Source: JBFMDN01 sp040753915 (lineage in GTDB: Bacteria; Desulfobacterota; Desulfomonilia; Desulfomonilales; Desulfomonilaceae). Taken from it: DNA of 28,232 nucleotides. The stretch lies in NCBI GenBank assembly GCA_040753915.1, contig JBFMDN010000070.1, forward strand, positions 1-28,232, written 5' to 3'. The position numbers and the translations under genes were made by a program. The notes under the pieces are model-generated. The model saw only the letters and a list, made by a program, of their open reading frames with translations, was not told where the DNA came from and did no database searches. This document shows, piece after piece, positions 8,031 to 15,718 of this stretch (positions are counted from its first letter, which is position 1; each line of letters opens with the position of its first letter).

Positions 8031-9413
8031 TCACAAGTCCCCACCGTTCCAGCCGAAATCTTGCTTGATCCCCAGTTTCATCGTTTTCTTCCAGAGTGCT
8101 TGCCGACTAATACCCAGCAGCTTAGCTGCCTCCGCCTTCTTTCCCCCCGTCCGCCTTAAGGCATTCAGGACCACCTCCAGTTCCCCTTTGCCGGGTCTGG
8201 CACGAGTAGTCTTCGGCGTCTCTTTGGCGCCTGTGATTCCTTCCGGAAGGTGCGCCGCCTCTATACTAGCTCCTCGACAAACGACGAACGCGTATTCCAG
8301 AGCATTGACAAGCTCCCGAATATTCCCCGGCCAGCGGTAGGCTAGCAAGTGTTCCATGGCTTCGTTTGAGATACCCCCTATATCCTTACCTGTCTTGAGC
8401 CGGTTCTCTTCCAGGAAATGTTCGATAAGCAACGGTAGGTCTTCTTTTCTGTCTCTCAGAGGAGGCAGTCGTATGGGAATCACGTTGAGACGATAGAAAA
8501 GGTCGTCTCGGAACTTCTCTCGCTGAATCATGTCTTCCAGGTTGCGGTGAGTGGCTGAGATAATCCGCACGTCAACCTTTACGGGGGTGCTGTCCCCCAC
8601 TCTCTCCAACTCCTTTTCTTGAATCACTCTCAAAATCTTGACCTGCATTGAAGGGGGGATGTCGCCGATCTCGTCAAGAAAGATATCCCCTTTGTGGGCG
8701 AGCTCGAACCGCCCTTTCCTCGTCTTGTCCGCTCCGGTATAAGCGCCCTTCACATGACCGAAAAGCTCGCTCTCCAGGAGGGTTTCGCTGAGAGCAGCGC
8801 AGTTGACCTTGACAAACGGCCCTTCTCGCCGTTTGCCCAACCTGTGTATGGCTGCGGCAACAAGTTCCTTGCCTGTACCACTCTCGCCATAAATGATGAT
8901 CGGAGCATCAGATTGAGCCGCATCGGTAATCAGATCGAAAAGATCTCTCATCACCCGTGTCTTGCCTATGATCCCATGAAAACGATCTTTGCCTTTCAGA
9001 ACCGAGCTCAGCCTAGCTATCTGCTGATCTCTGCGGACAATCTCACTCAGGTCCATAAGTGTTTCTACGCCGCCGCTGACTCTGCCGTCTTTTCCAATGA
9101 GGATAGAGGACTTCTTCATGATTTGCAGTCGCTCTCCATCCTTTCTGACGAGGGTGCATTTGCGCTTCTCCATCTTGTTTGTCTCGAAAAGGTCACAGAC
9201 GAATCCTTTTCCCGGTATGGATCTAGCGGAGCAGTTGTCGCAGTTGAGGATCGTGCAGGGACTTCCAATGAGCTCTTCTCTGGTAAACCCTGTGATCTGC
9301 TCGGTAGCCTGGTTCACGGCAACGATCATTCCATCCGCGTCAACGACCATCAGCCCATCCATCATTGTCTCGACGATGGTCTTCCAGAAACTTACCATCT
9401 CCTGCTGATCCAT
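8031..9413 (-). CDS. PAS-sigma54 enhancer-binding activator, cysteine-rich PAS
   Basis: A 460-residue NtrC-family activator with no receiver domain. Order: PAS sensor (residues ~8-125), AAA+ domain (~145-385) with Walker A GESGTGK (176-182), GAYTGA sigma54-contact loop (223-228) and Walker B IFLDE, then a Fis-type helix-turn-helix at the C-terminus (KKAEAAKLLGISRQALWKK). The PAS domain carries five cysteines (53, 58, 61, 73, 86) in a PC-x4-NCDxC layout. The second activator at 26293 has them at identical positions, suggesting a metal, Fe-S or disulfide sensor (inference). ATG 9413 is preferred because its N-terminus aligns with the paralogue. It is divergent to the tusA-hdr operon, whose promoter is of sigma54 type, so that operon is its likely target. 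Confidence 0.93.
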   Translation of the reverse strand: MDQQEMVSFWKTIVETMMDGLMVVDADGMIVAVNQATEQITGFTREELIGSPCTILNCDNCSARSIPGKGFVCDLFETNKMEKRKCTLVRKDGERLQIMKKSSILIGKDGRVSGGVETLMDLSEIVRRDQQIARLSSVLKGKDRFHGIIGKTRVMRDLFDLITDAAQSDAPIIIYGESGTGKELVAAAIHRLGKRREGPFVKVNCAALSETLLESELFGHVKGAYTGADKTRKGRFELAHKGDIFLDEIGDIPPSMQVKILRVIQEKELERVGDSTPVKVDVRIISATHRNLEDMIQREKFRDDLFYRLNVIPIRLPPLRDRKEDLPLLIEHFLEENRLKTGKDIGGISNEAMEHLLAYRWPGNIRELVNALEYAFVVCRGASIEAAHLPEGITGAKETPKTTRARPGKGELEVVLNALRRTGGKKAEAAKLLGISRQALWKKTMKLGIKQDFGWNGGDL

Positions 9414-9460
9414 AGTGCGATGTTCTCCTCTTCGCAGCAAGACGTCAACCGAATGTCATG

Positions 9461-9485
9461 TGAACATGTTAACATCTGTCAACTC
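9461..9485. promoter_or_regulatory. Candidate enhancer site for the sigma54 activator
   Basis: ATGTTAACAT at 9466-9475 is a perfect 10-bp palindrome within TGAACATGTTAACATCTGTC. It lies about 130-145 bases upstream of the -24/-12 promoter at 9605, a normal enhancer distance. GTTAACAT also occurs at 27713-27720, just upstream of the paralogous activator gene. Assignment is inference from position and sharing. Confidence 0.45.
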
Positions 9486-9604
9486 TTCTATCAAGAAAAG
9501 TTTACGCTTGCTCCAGGGAATAGGGCTCCCTTCTGAGAAGAAAGAAACTCTATGTCTGCGATTTCACTGAATGCTATCAGGTCATCCTGCGCCACCCTGT
9601 GAAA

Positions 9605-9620
9605 TGGTACGCCATTTGCC
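9605..9620 (+). promoter_or_regulatory. Sigma54 (-24/-12) promoter of the tusA-hdr operon
   Basis: TGGTACGCCATTTGCC matches the consensus TGGCACG-N4-TTGC. GG (9606-9607) and GC (9618-9619) are separated by exactly ten bases, as sigma54 requires. Expected transcription start is about 9631, giving a 40-base leader before tusA with AGGAGG just before its ATG. The divergent gene encodes a sigma54 activator, which strengthens the call. Confidence 0.8.
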
Positions 9621-9670
9621 TAAGTAGCCAGTGACGAAAGTCAAGACATCAAGTCTCAGGAGGACGAACC

Positions 9671-9925
9671 ATGAGCACTGTGGATTTGGCCACCGTGATG
9701 CCCGCAAGAGTGGTTGACGCAAGAGGGAGCGCCTGTCCTGGACCGCTTCTGGAAGCCAAGAAGGGGATCGGCCAAGTGAAGGTCGGCGAGATTCTGGAGA
9801 TCAAATCAAGTGATCCCGGAACGCGCAATGACATACCTGCGTGGGCCAAGAAAGTCGGACACGAATACTTGGGAGTCCTTGAAGCTGAAGGCCACGACCG
9901 ATTGTTCGTTACTCGAAAGAAATAG
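9671..9925 (+). CDS. tusA: TusA-family sulfur carrier protein
   Basis: An 84-residue TusA/SirA-like protein with the defining CPGP motif (Cys22) after the first strand, followed by the expected PLLEAKKGI helix and a VGEILEIKSSDPGT segment. In this family the CPxP cysteine carries a persulfide and passes sulfur to a partner enzyme. It is first in the operon, under the sigma54-type promoter and behind an AGGAGG site, 11 bases before the MvhD-like gene. Being co-transcribed with Hdr/Qmo-type genes and dsrE suggests sulfur trafficking linked to a redox complex rather than tRNA thiolation, but the sequence alone does not show the partner. Confidence 0.93.
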   Translation: MSTVDLATVMPARVVDARGSACPGPLLEAKKGIGQVKVGEILEIKSSDPGTRNDIPAWAKKVGHEYLGVLEAEGHDRLFVTRKK

Positions 9926-9936
9926 CGAGGAGAACA

Positions 9937-10365
9937 ATGGGAACCGCAGTTGAGCCCGCCCAGGCAAAAATCCTTATTCTGGCGACCATAGCTTGTGCTT
10001 ACCCCGGTGCCGACACTGTGGGACAGTCTCATTTGTCTTATCCCACGAACACCTACGTCCTTCGGATACCGGCGCCCGTAATGCTCTCGGAGGATTTTTA
10101 TTTCAGAGCTCTCGAAAGGGGCATAGGCGGAATTATCGTCATGTCGTGCGGAGAGGAATGCCCCTACGAGGGAGCATATCACCGTTTTGCAGCTCGGATG
10201 GACAGGGTTGCAGTCAGAATGAAGGCGGAGGGATACAATCGCCGACGGATCAAGCTCACCGCGATTTGCACAGTCTGCTCCAAAGCATTCCTTAAGGAAG
10301 TGAACGAGATGAACGATCTCCTCAAAGAGATCGGTGCGCCACGGAAAGGGGAGGTAGAAAACTGA
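9937..10365 (+). CDS. MvhD-like hydrogenase/Hdr iron-sulfur subunit, altered cysteines
   Basis: A 142-residue protein of the MvhD/FlpD family, which carries a [2Fe-2S] cluster and links electron donors to HdrA; in QmoB the domain is fused to the flavoprotein. Matching features are CAYPGADTVGQSHLSYPTN, an R-x-P segment, SCGEECPYEGAY, and a VCSKAF stretch near the end. Cysteines are at 20, 71, 75, 111 and 114. Canonical members have a CxxC near residue 20 and a cysteine in the R-V-P/M-C-S-G segment. Here only one cysteine remains in the first, and the second reads RIPAPV. C111-x2-C114 may compensate. Cluster binding is probable but the ligand set is atypical. It is followed by hdrA after six bases. 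Confidence 0.8.
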   Translation: MGTAVEPAQAKILILATIACAYPGADTVGQSHLSYPTNTYVLRIPAPVMLSEDFYFRALERGIGGIIVMSCGEECPYEGAYHRFAARMDRVAVRMKAEGYNRRRIKLTAICTVCSKAFLKEVNEMNDLLKEIGAPRKGEVEN

Positions 10366-10371
10366 GCACTC

Positions 10372-11727
10372 ATGAAAACGCACGCTCGAGAATTTGATAC
10401 CCTGGTCGTCGGTGGCGGCATTGGGGGACTCACTTCAGCACTGGACTTGGCGGATCAGGGATTTCAGGTGGCGGTCGTGGAGAAAGAAGCCAGCATTGGG
10501 GGAGTGATGATAGCGCTGAGCAAGGTATTCCCCACCCTCGACTGCGCAAGCTGCATCACAACACCACGAATGGCTGCTGCAGCTCATCACCCCAACATAG
10601 AAATTCTCACGTATACGGAAGTCAGTTCCATCACACGAGACGGTCCCTTCTTCAGGGTTAACCTCATACAAAAGCCGAGATACGTGGAGGAGAAGCTCTG
10701 TATAGGATGTCGCCAGTGCGAGTACGTCTGTCCCGTGGACGTGCCTCATGAGTTTGAAGGTGGAATGGGAGCCAGGAAAGCCATTTATGTGCCTTTTGCA
10801 ACTGCCATTCCCCAAAAGGCCTTGCTGGACCCGGATAATTGTATGCTCTGTGGGTCATGCGAGAAGGTTTGCCCGACCCGTGCAGTGGATTACTTCCAGC
10901 AGCCTGAACAAGTCACAATCACTGCCAAGAGCGTTATCCTTGCGACCGGTTTCCGGCTCATCCCAAAGAACATTAAGAAGGAGTACTCTCCTGAGGGAAG
11001 TCTCAACATCTTGACCTCCTTACAGATGGAACGGCTGCTTTCCCCTCACGGACCTTACGGAAGGGTGATCCGACCATCAGACGGCAAAGTCCCCGACTCC
11101 ATTGCTTATGTTCAATGTGCTGGGTCTCGTGATCAAAGCCTAGGGATTTCTTACTGCTCGCGGGTGTGCTGTATGTATGCAATCAAGCAGGCCATGCTGA
11201 TCTCCGGCGCACTGCCGCTCGCTGATGTGACAATTTACTACATGGACATCCGAGCTTTCGGCAAGGGCTACGAGGAGTTCTACCAGAACGCTAGAGCCAT
11301 GGGGATACAGTTCGTGAAAGCCAAAGTGGCAAAGATAACAGAAGATCAAGAGCATAATCTGACCGTTCGAGTGGAGCTCATGGAAGAGGATGGACGTGTG
11401 GAGGACCGCTCTCACGATCTCGTTGTACTCTCACTTGGAATGGTGCCGGGATGCAATCCTCAGGAGTTTGTCACGGTAGGGAGGGACAATGATGGGTTCG
11501 TCAAATGCGCCCAACCGAAGCTGGCACCAGCCCTTACCGATCAGGAAGGAGTCTTTGTAACAGGAACAGCAGCGGGGCCTAAGGACATCGTGGACACCAT
11601 AGCAAAAGCCGGTGCTGCTGCAATAGAAGCAGCCAACTACGTACGTTCGCTGCAGTCCACTCTGAGTGATGCCCGTGGACCCGGGGATGAAGAGAATCTC
11701 ATCGTTGTTGAAAGAGCAGTAGTCTGA
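10372..11727 (+). CDS. HdrA/QmoA-like FAD and iron-sulfur protein
   Basis: A 451-residue flavoprotein. A Rossmann FAD motif VVGGGIGGLTSALDLADQG lies at about 12-30. The HdrA/QmoA cysteines follow at 58 and 61 (LDCASCITTPRM). A ferredoxin-like insert holds two complete 4Fe-4S motifs, C110-x2-C-x2-C-x3-C120 and C157-x2-C-x2-C-x3-C167. The HdrA signature YCSRVCC and a C-terminal FAD segment (VFVTGTAAGPKDI) complete it. It lacks the extra N-terminal domain of full-length HdrA, which the next gene has. The family moves electrons between flavin and FeS chains in heterodisulfide reductase and Qmo complexes. The ATG is 16 bases from the nearest strong GGGGAGG, so translational coupling to the MvhD-like gene is likely. 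Confidence 0.9.
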   Translation: MKTHAREFDTLVVGGGIGGLTSALDLADQGFQVAVVEKEASIGGVMIALSKVFPTLDCASCITTPRMAAAAHHPNIEILTYTEVSSITRDGPFFRVNLIQKPRYVEEKLCIGCRQCEYVCPVDVPHEFEGGMGARKAIYVPFATAIPQKALLDPDNCMLCGSCEKVCPTRAVDYFQQPEQVTITAKSVILATGFRLIPKNIKKEYSPEGSLNILTSLQMERLLSPHGPYGRVIRPSDGKVPDSIAYVQCAGSRDQSLGISYCSRVCCMYAIKQAMLISGALPLADVTIYYMDIRAFGKGYEEFYQNARAMGIQFVKAKVAKITEDQEHNLTVRVELMEEDGRVEDRSHDLVVLSLGMVPGCNPQEFVTVGRDNDGFVKCAQPKLAPALTDQEGVFVTGTAAGPKDIVDTIAKAGAAAIEAANYVRSLQSTLSDARGPGDEENLIVVERAVV

Positions 11728-11768
11728 GTTGTCGTGCCATGACTCATACCGAACCGAGAGGTGACTAA

Positions 11769-13691
11769 ATGCCCGAGGAAGTCCAGAACGAAAATCAACG
11801 AGACAACCGTGAATCTGAGGAGCCTCGGATAGGGGTATACATCTGCCACTGCGGAGGGAACATCTCTGATGTGGTAGATGTAAAAAAGGTTGCCGAAGAG
11901 GTCACACATATACCGGCCGTACGAGTAGCTCGGACCAACATGTTTATGTGTTCGGATCCCGGCCAGGAAATGATCCTTGAAGACCTTGAGAACGAGAATC
12001 TCGACGGGATAGTGGTAGCGTCCTGTTCGCCAAAACTTCATGAATTGACGTTTCGCAACGCTCTCAAGAGAGGCAGCCACAACCCGTTCTTGTATGAACA
12101 TGCGAACATCAGGGAACAGGTAAGCTGGGTACACCATGGTGACGCGAGTAGGGCCACAGAAAAGGCTGTCAGGTTGGTCGCCGCTGCCGTGGCCAAAGCA
12201 GTTCGTCTTGAACCGCTCAAACCAATCCGTGTGGAAGCGTTTCCCCACGCGGTGGTGATCGGCGGAGGCATCAGTGGTCTGACGGCGGCTCAGAAGCTTT
12301 CCAAGCAGGGTATTGGGGTTACTTTGATCGAGAAGTCCCCCTATCTCGGAGGGCAGACAGCCGCGCTTGATCGGGTCTATCCCACCGAAGATAAGGCTGA
12401 AGACCTCCTGCTAGGCCTCGTGGAAGAAGTCGTGAACGATCCGAACATCGCGGTCTACACCGAGACTGAGGTGGTCAGGAGCAAGGGAACTATCGGTGAT
12501 TTCGTCGTTCAGGTGCGAAGGAAGGCCACGGGGAGGGGGGTTCAGGGAATAGGCACTGTTGACAAGAAAGTCGTGTTCCACCCATTCCACGGTTGCATGA
12601 TTCGGTCAGACTGGGATGCGTTTTCTGAGGGGGAATTGGAAGTTAGGGCCGGCATCGTGGTTATGGCCACTGGTTTCAGACATTATGAGCCCCGCAGCGG
12701 GGAGTATGGGTACGGAGAATCTCCCCGGGTCATCACATTACCCGATCTCATTAAGATTCTGTCTCCTGATGGACCCACGGGGGGAATACTTGAAGTCCAG
12801 GGGCTTCCCGTGCGGGATATCGCCTTGATTCACTGTGTCGGTAGCAGGCAGGTGGATGGTATACACGAGCCCCAGCCTGATGGGAGAGTGAACAACTATT
12901 GCTCCAGAGTCTGCTGCACAGCCACGCTCCAGGCGGCAAACGAGATCAGAGATCGTTTCCCACATGTGAATGTGTACGAATTCTACCAGGATATCCGGGC
13001 ATACGGACGAGGTCACGAGGATTACTACGAGAAGGCTTCCCAGAAAGGAGTTGTATTCTTTAGGTTTACCCCTGACGCCCCTCCTGTGGTCGAGAAGGCA
13101 GGACCTACCTCCGGCCGGCCCCTGAAGGTGAGGGTGAAGGACACCCTCACCTTCGGTGAGGACATAGAAGTACCGGTCGATCTAATCGTCTTATCAGTGG
13201 GGATGATGCCCAACGACATTTCGGATCTGGTTGGCATATTCAAGCTCCCAGTTGGCACCGACCGATTCCTCCAGGAAGTGCATCCAAAACTCCGCCCGGT
13301 TGAAATGGCGGTAAACGGTTTGTTGCTCGCTGGGGCTTCCCAGGGGCCTCGTGACATCACGGAAAGCTGTGCTTCCGCGGCAGCGGCAGCATCCAAAGCC
13401 GCGATAGCTTTGGTCAAGGGATATGTGGAGCTGGAGCCATTCGTGGCCCAGGTCGATGCGGCAAAATGCGATGGATGTGGACTCTGCTTGTCGGAGTGTA
13501 GTTATGAAGGTGCCTTGACACTTGCGGACACCGAGGTCGACGGCCAAGTGGAAAAAAAGGCTTTGGTGAGTCCAGCTATTTGTATGGGCTGTGGCGCGTG
13601 CGCCGCAGTATGTCCACACCGGGCAATAAACGTGAGCGGTTGGACGCTGGACCAATTCGACGCAATGGTGGACGCAATTGCCGCGCAATAA
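11769..13691 (+). CDS. HdrA/QmoB-like FAD and iron-sulfur protein, long form
   Basis: A 640-residue protein. The N-terminal HdrA domain has YICHCGGNIS (Cys26, 28) plus Cys61 and Cys86, likely an FeS site. The FAD fold begins at GGGISG (165-170), with YLGGQTAALDRVYPTED next and YCSRVCC later. Two 4Fe-4S motifs form a C-terminal ferredoxin: C567-x2-C-x2-C-x3-C577 and C605-x2-C-x2-C-x3-C615. Unlike the preceding gene it has no cluster-bearing insert, so the two HdrA-like proteins divide the clusters of one full HdrA between them and probably form a heterodimer, like QmoA/QmoB (inference). QmoB usually has a fused MvhD domain; here that domain is the separate gene at 9937. Confidence 0.9.
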   Translation: MPEEVQNENQRDNRESEEPRIGVYICHCGGNISDVVDVKKVAEEVTHIPAVRVARTNMFMCSDPGQEMILEDLENENLDGIVVASCSPKLHELTFRNALKRGSHNPFLYEHANIREQVSWVHHGDASRATEKAVRLVAAAVAKAVRLEPLKPIRVEAFPHAVVIGGGISGLTAAQKLSKQGIGVTLIEKSPYLGGQTAALDRVYPTEDKAEDLLLGLVEEVVNDPNIAVYTETEVVRSKGTIGDFVVQVRRKATGRGVQGIGTVDKKVVFHPFHGCMIRSDWDAFSEGELEVRAGIVVMATGFRHYEPRSGEYGYGESPRVITLPDLIKILSPDGPTGGILEVQGLPVRDIALIHCVGSRQVDGIHEPQPDGRVNNYCSRVCCTATLQAANEIRDRFPHVNVYEFYQDIRAYGRGHEDYYEKASQKGVVFFRFTPDAPPVVEKAGPTSGRPLKVRVKDTLTFGEDIEVPVDLIVLSVGMMPNDISDLVGIFKLPVGTDRFLQEVHPKLRPVEMAVNGLLLAGASQGPRDITESCASAAAAASKAAIALVKGYVELEPFVAQVDAAKCDGCGLCLSECSYEGALTLADTEVDGQVEKKALVSPAICMGCGACAAVCPHRAINVSGWTLDQFDAMVDAIAAQ

Positions 13692-13710
13692 GAGCATCGG
13701 GAGATTACAG

Positions 13711-13992
13711 ATGGCGGAAGACACCAAGAAAGAAGCGCTCAAGGGCTTGAGACAAGCCCGCAAGGAGACAATTGATTCCGTCAGAGAAAGGGTGAAAAAG
13801 AACAGAGAGATCAGGAAAACACTATCCGAAGCCCTTTCCGACGGCCCGAAGACGGTTCCGGAGTTAGCTCAGGCGACAGGAATTCCTTCCCAATACGTGT
13901 TGTGGCACCTCACCTCGATGAAGAAATACGGCAAGGTGGCGGAAGGTGACCCAAGCGGCGATTATTTCCAGTACGTTCTTCTCAAGGAGTAA
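13711..13992 (+). CDS. Small winged-helix protein inside the hdr operon
   Basis: A 93-residue basic protein. The N-terminal 40 residues are charged and helical, possibly a coiled coil. The rest is a winged-helix core: KTVPELAQATGIPSQYVLWH as helix-turn-helix, then LTSMKKYGKVAEGDPSGDYF as the wing and end strand. GGGAG stands eight bases before ATG 13711. A longer frame from 13678 would overlap the previous gene and lacks a ribosome site. It sits 19 bases after the long hdrA and three bases before the membrane subunit, so it is made together with the complex. It could be a local regulator or a protein-binding assembly factor that kept only the fold. I know no assigned function. Confidence 0.75.
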   Translation: MAEDTKKEALKGLRQARKETIDSVRERVKKNREIRKTLSEALSDGPKTVPELAQATGIPSQYVLWHLTSMKKYGKVAEGDPSGDYFQYVLLKE

Positions 13993-13995
13993 GAA

Positions 13996-15135
13996 ATGGC
14001 TCACACGGTGGACCCCACCTTCATAAATGAATTGGCCCGCTTCGGCGCATCAGATATAAGATCTTGCTTCAACTGCGGAAACTGTACCGCGGTGTGTTCT
14101 CTTACGGATCGGGGAACCGCTTTTCCCCGCAAGTTTATCCGGTACGCTCAACTGGGGATGAAGGAACACTTGGCCGCGAGCAAAGAGATGTGGCTGTGTT
14201 ACTACTGTGGGGATTGTTCCGCCACGTGTCCAAGACAAGCCGAACCAGGGGAGTTCGTCGCGGCGGCTCGGCGGTACATCATTTCCCAATACGATCCCAC
14301 GACATTGGCTCGACGTCTCTACACTTCCAATGTATTTGCTGTTGGCTTCCTCTTCACCGTGGCCATCATCCTCACTCTCATCATGCTGGGTGGGTACGGC
14401 TCCATGCCGACGGACGCGTTAAGATTGGGGACCTTCATCAATGTTGAGTATATCCATTATACCGGCCAAGCAGTAATGATCATAGCTGGGATAATCGCTC
14501 TGTTGAGCCTGGTCACCATGGTGAACCGTCTCAACACGGCATTGCGGGGAGCAACGAGCCAGGATGGAGCTAGCCAGGATGAGGGGAAGGACAAATCGAG
14601 AATCTGGATGGGTCTCAAGAAAGCGATCATGGAAGTAGTTGCCCAGAGTCGGTTCGATCAATGCAACACTGAGCCTGTGCCATGGTATCTCCGTCGTCGC
14701 TTTGTCCACCTGGCAATCATGTGGGGATTCCTTGGCCTCCTGGCTGCCACTACGCTTGATCTACTCTTCAAAGAGCCGTACTCGCAGGTCCCTGTGTACT
14801 ATCCGATGCGTCTACTGGGGACCGCTGCTGGACTTTTCGTCCTATACGGGACAAGTGTCGCCTTGTTCAATAGGATGAAACAGCCTGACAAATATGCCTC
14901 CCACTCCCTGTTCTCGGACTGGTTGTTTCTCGGGTTATTGTGGGGGGTGACTCTGACCGGATTCATTGTGGAACTCTCTGTCTACCTGTCATCAGGTTCA
15001 GTTGGCGCTTATGTGGTGTTCCTCGTGCACGTGGTAGGGGCCATGATGCTCGTGTTGCTGTTACCCTTCACGAAATTCGCGCATGCTGTCTTGCGGCCTG
15101 TTGCTTTGTTCATACATGAGTTGAGAGCACACTGA
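13996..15135 (+). CDS. QmoC-like membrane subunit (HdrC domain plus cytochrome b-type domain)
   Basis: A 379-residue protein. The N-terminal HdrC-like dicluster domain has C24-x2-C-x2-C-x3-C34 and C68-x2-C-x2-C-x3-C78. It is followed by a membrane domain with about six hydrophobic segments (near 110-132, 153-172, 238-258, 270-290, 306-328, 336-360). Histidines at helix ends (FVHLAI, FLVHVV, KFAHAV) resemble heme b ligands of the NarI/QmoC type. QmoC passes electrons between the menaquinone pool and the soluble flavoproteins, so this gene makes the complex membrane-bound and quinone-interacting. The linker after the second helix (residues ~185-205) is rich in Gln, Ser and Asp. No HdrB (CCG-domain) gene accompanies it, as in Qmo and unlike classical Hdr. 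Confidence 0.9.
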   Translation: MAHTVDPTFINELARFGASDIRSCFNCGNCTAVCSLTDRGTAFPRKFIRYAQLGMKEHLAASKEMWLCYYCGDCSATCPRQAEPGEFVAAARRYIISQYDPTTLARRLYTSNVFAVGFLFTVAIILTLIMLGGYGSMPTDALRLGTFINVEYIHYTGQAVMIIAGIIALLSLVTMVNRLNTALRGATSQDGASQDEGKDKSRIWMGLKKAIMEVVAQSRFDQCNTEPVPWYLRRRFVHLAIMWGFLGLLAATTLDLLFKEPYSQVPVYYPMRLLGTAAGLFVLYGTSVALFNRMKQPDKYASHSLFSDWLFLGLLWGVTLTGFIVELSVYLSSGSVGAYVVFLVHVVGAMMLVLLLPFTKFAHAVLRPVALFIHELRAH

Positions 15136-15153
15136 CGAAAGGAGAACCTATCA

Positions 15154-15522
15154 ATGGAAGAGAAACAAGGTGTCGTCATCATAGCAACCCACGCGGGAGA
15201 GGATCCTGAAAGAGCAACCTTCCCGTTCGTTATGGCAAACGCTTCTTTCGCAATGGACGAGGAAGCAAAGGTGATTCTCCAAGGTTCCGCTGTCTTCCTG
15301 GCGAAAAAGGGATATGCAGAACATGTCCACGCCTCGGGCTTCGACCCGTTGAAGAAACTCATGGATGACTTTCTCGGTTTCGGAGGAAAAATCTTCGTGT
15401 GCGCTCCGTGTATCAAGGAGCGTTATATCGAAGAGGCCGACCTGATTGAAAAAGCTCAGATCATAGCGGGAGGCACGGTTATAAACGAGTGCTGCAACGC
15501 GAAAGCGGTCCTTAATTATTGA
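15154..15522 (+). CDS. DsrE-family sulfur-relay protein
   Basis: A 122-residue DsrE/DsrF-like protein. It begins with a typical strand and ATHAGEDPERATFPFVMANA, and FVCAPCIKER places cysteines at 83 and 86, where DsrE relatives carry the persulfide-binding cysteine. A further pair, Cys113-Cys114 (NECCNAK), lies near the C-terminus. DsrE-type proteins accept sulfur from TusA and deliver it to enzymes of sulfur oxidation or reduction. AAAGGAG precedes the ATG, 18 bases after the QmoC-like gene. TusA at the operon start and DsrE near its end make a two-step persulfide relay serving the same complex plausible (inference). Confidence 0.88.
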   Translation: MEEKQGVVIIATHAGEDPERATFPFVMANASFAMDEEAKVILQGSAVFLAKKGYAEHVHASGFDPLKKLMDDFLGFGGKIFVCAPCIKERYIEEADLIEKAQIIAGGTVINECCNAKAVLNY

Positions 15523-15718
15523 CGGCAAAACTTTGTGCCAAGTGGGTGCAGCGCGTTTGCGTGGAACATCTGCCCAGCCAGGGAACCGCCAACGGAAAAT
15601 CAGTCGGTTATGGCGCTTGTCGCCCCTTTGGCATGAAAACGCGCGGCACCCGAAAAAACGGAGCCGACTCCTGCGCCTGGGTTATTTCTCGGGGATAACG
15701 AAAAGCGAGGTTGAGACG

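Noticed and set aside
7819..8034. Short minus-strand frames inside repeat copy A
   Set aside because: They differ in frame and content from those in copy B, so the repeat is not conserved as a protein-coding gene.
9437..9450. Sigma54-like promoter on the minus strand (CGGT...TTGCT) before the first activator gene
   Set aside because: Spacing is right, but the expected start would fall at or after the gene's own ribosome site, leaving almost no leader.
9671..9925. TusA as a tRNA thiolation protein
   Set aside because: No tusBCDE or mnmA is near and the gene is operonic with hdr/qmo-like and dsrE genes, so a redox-linked sulfur carrier is the better reading.
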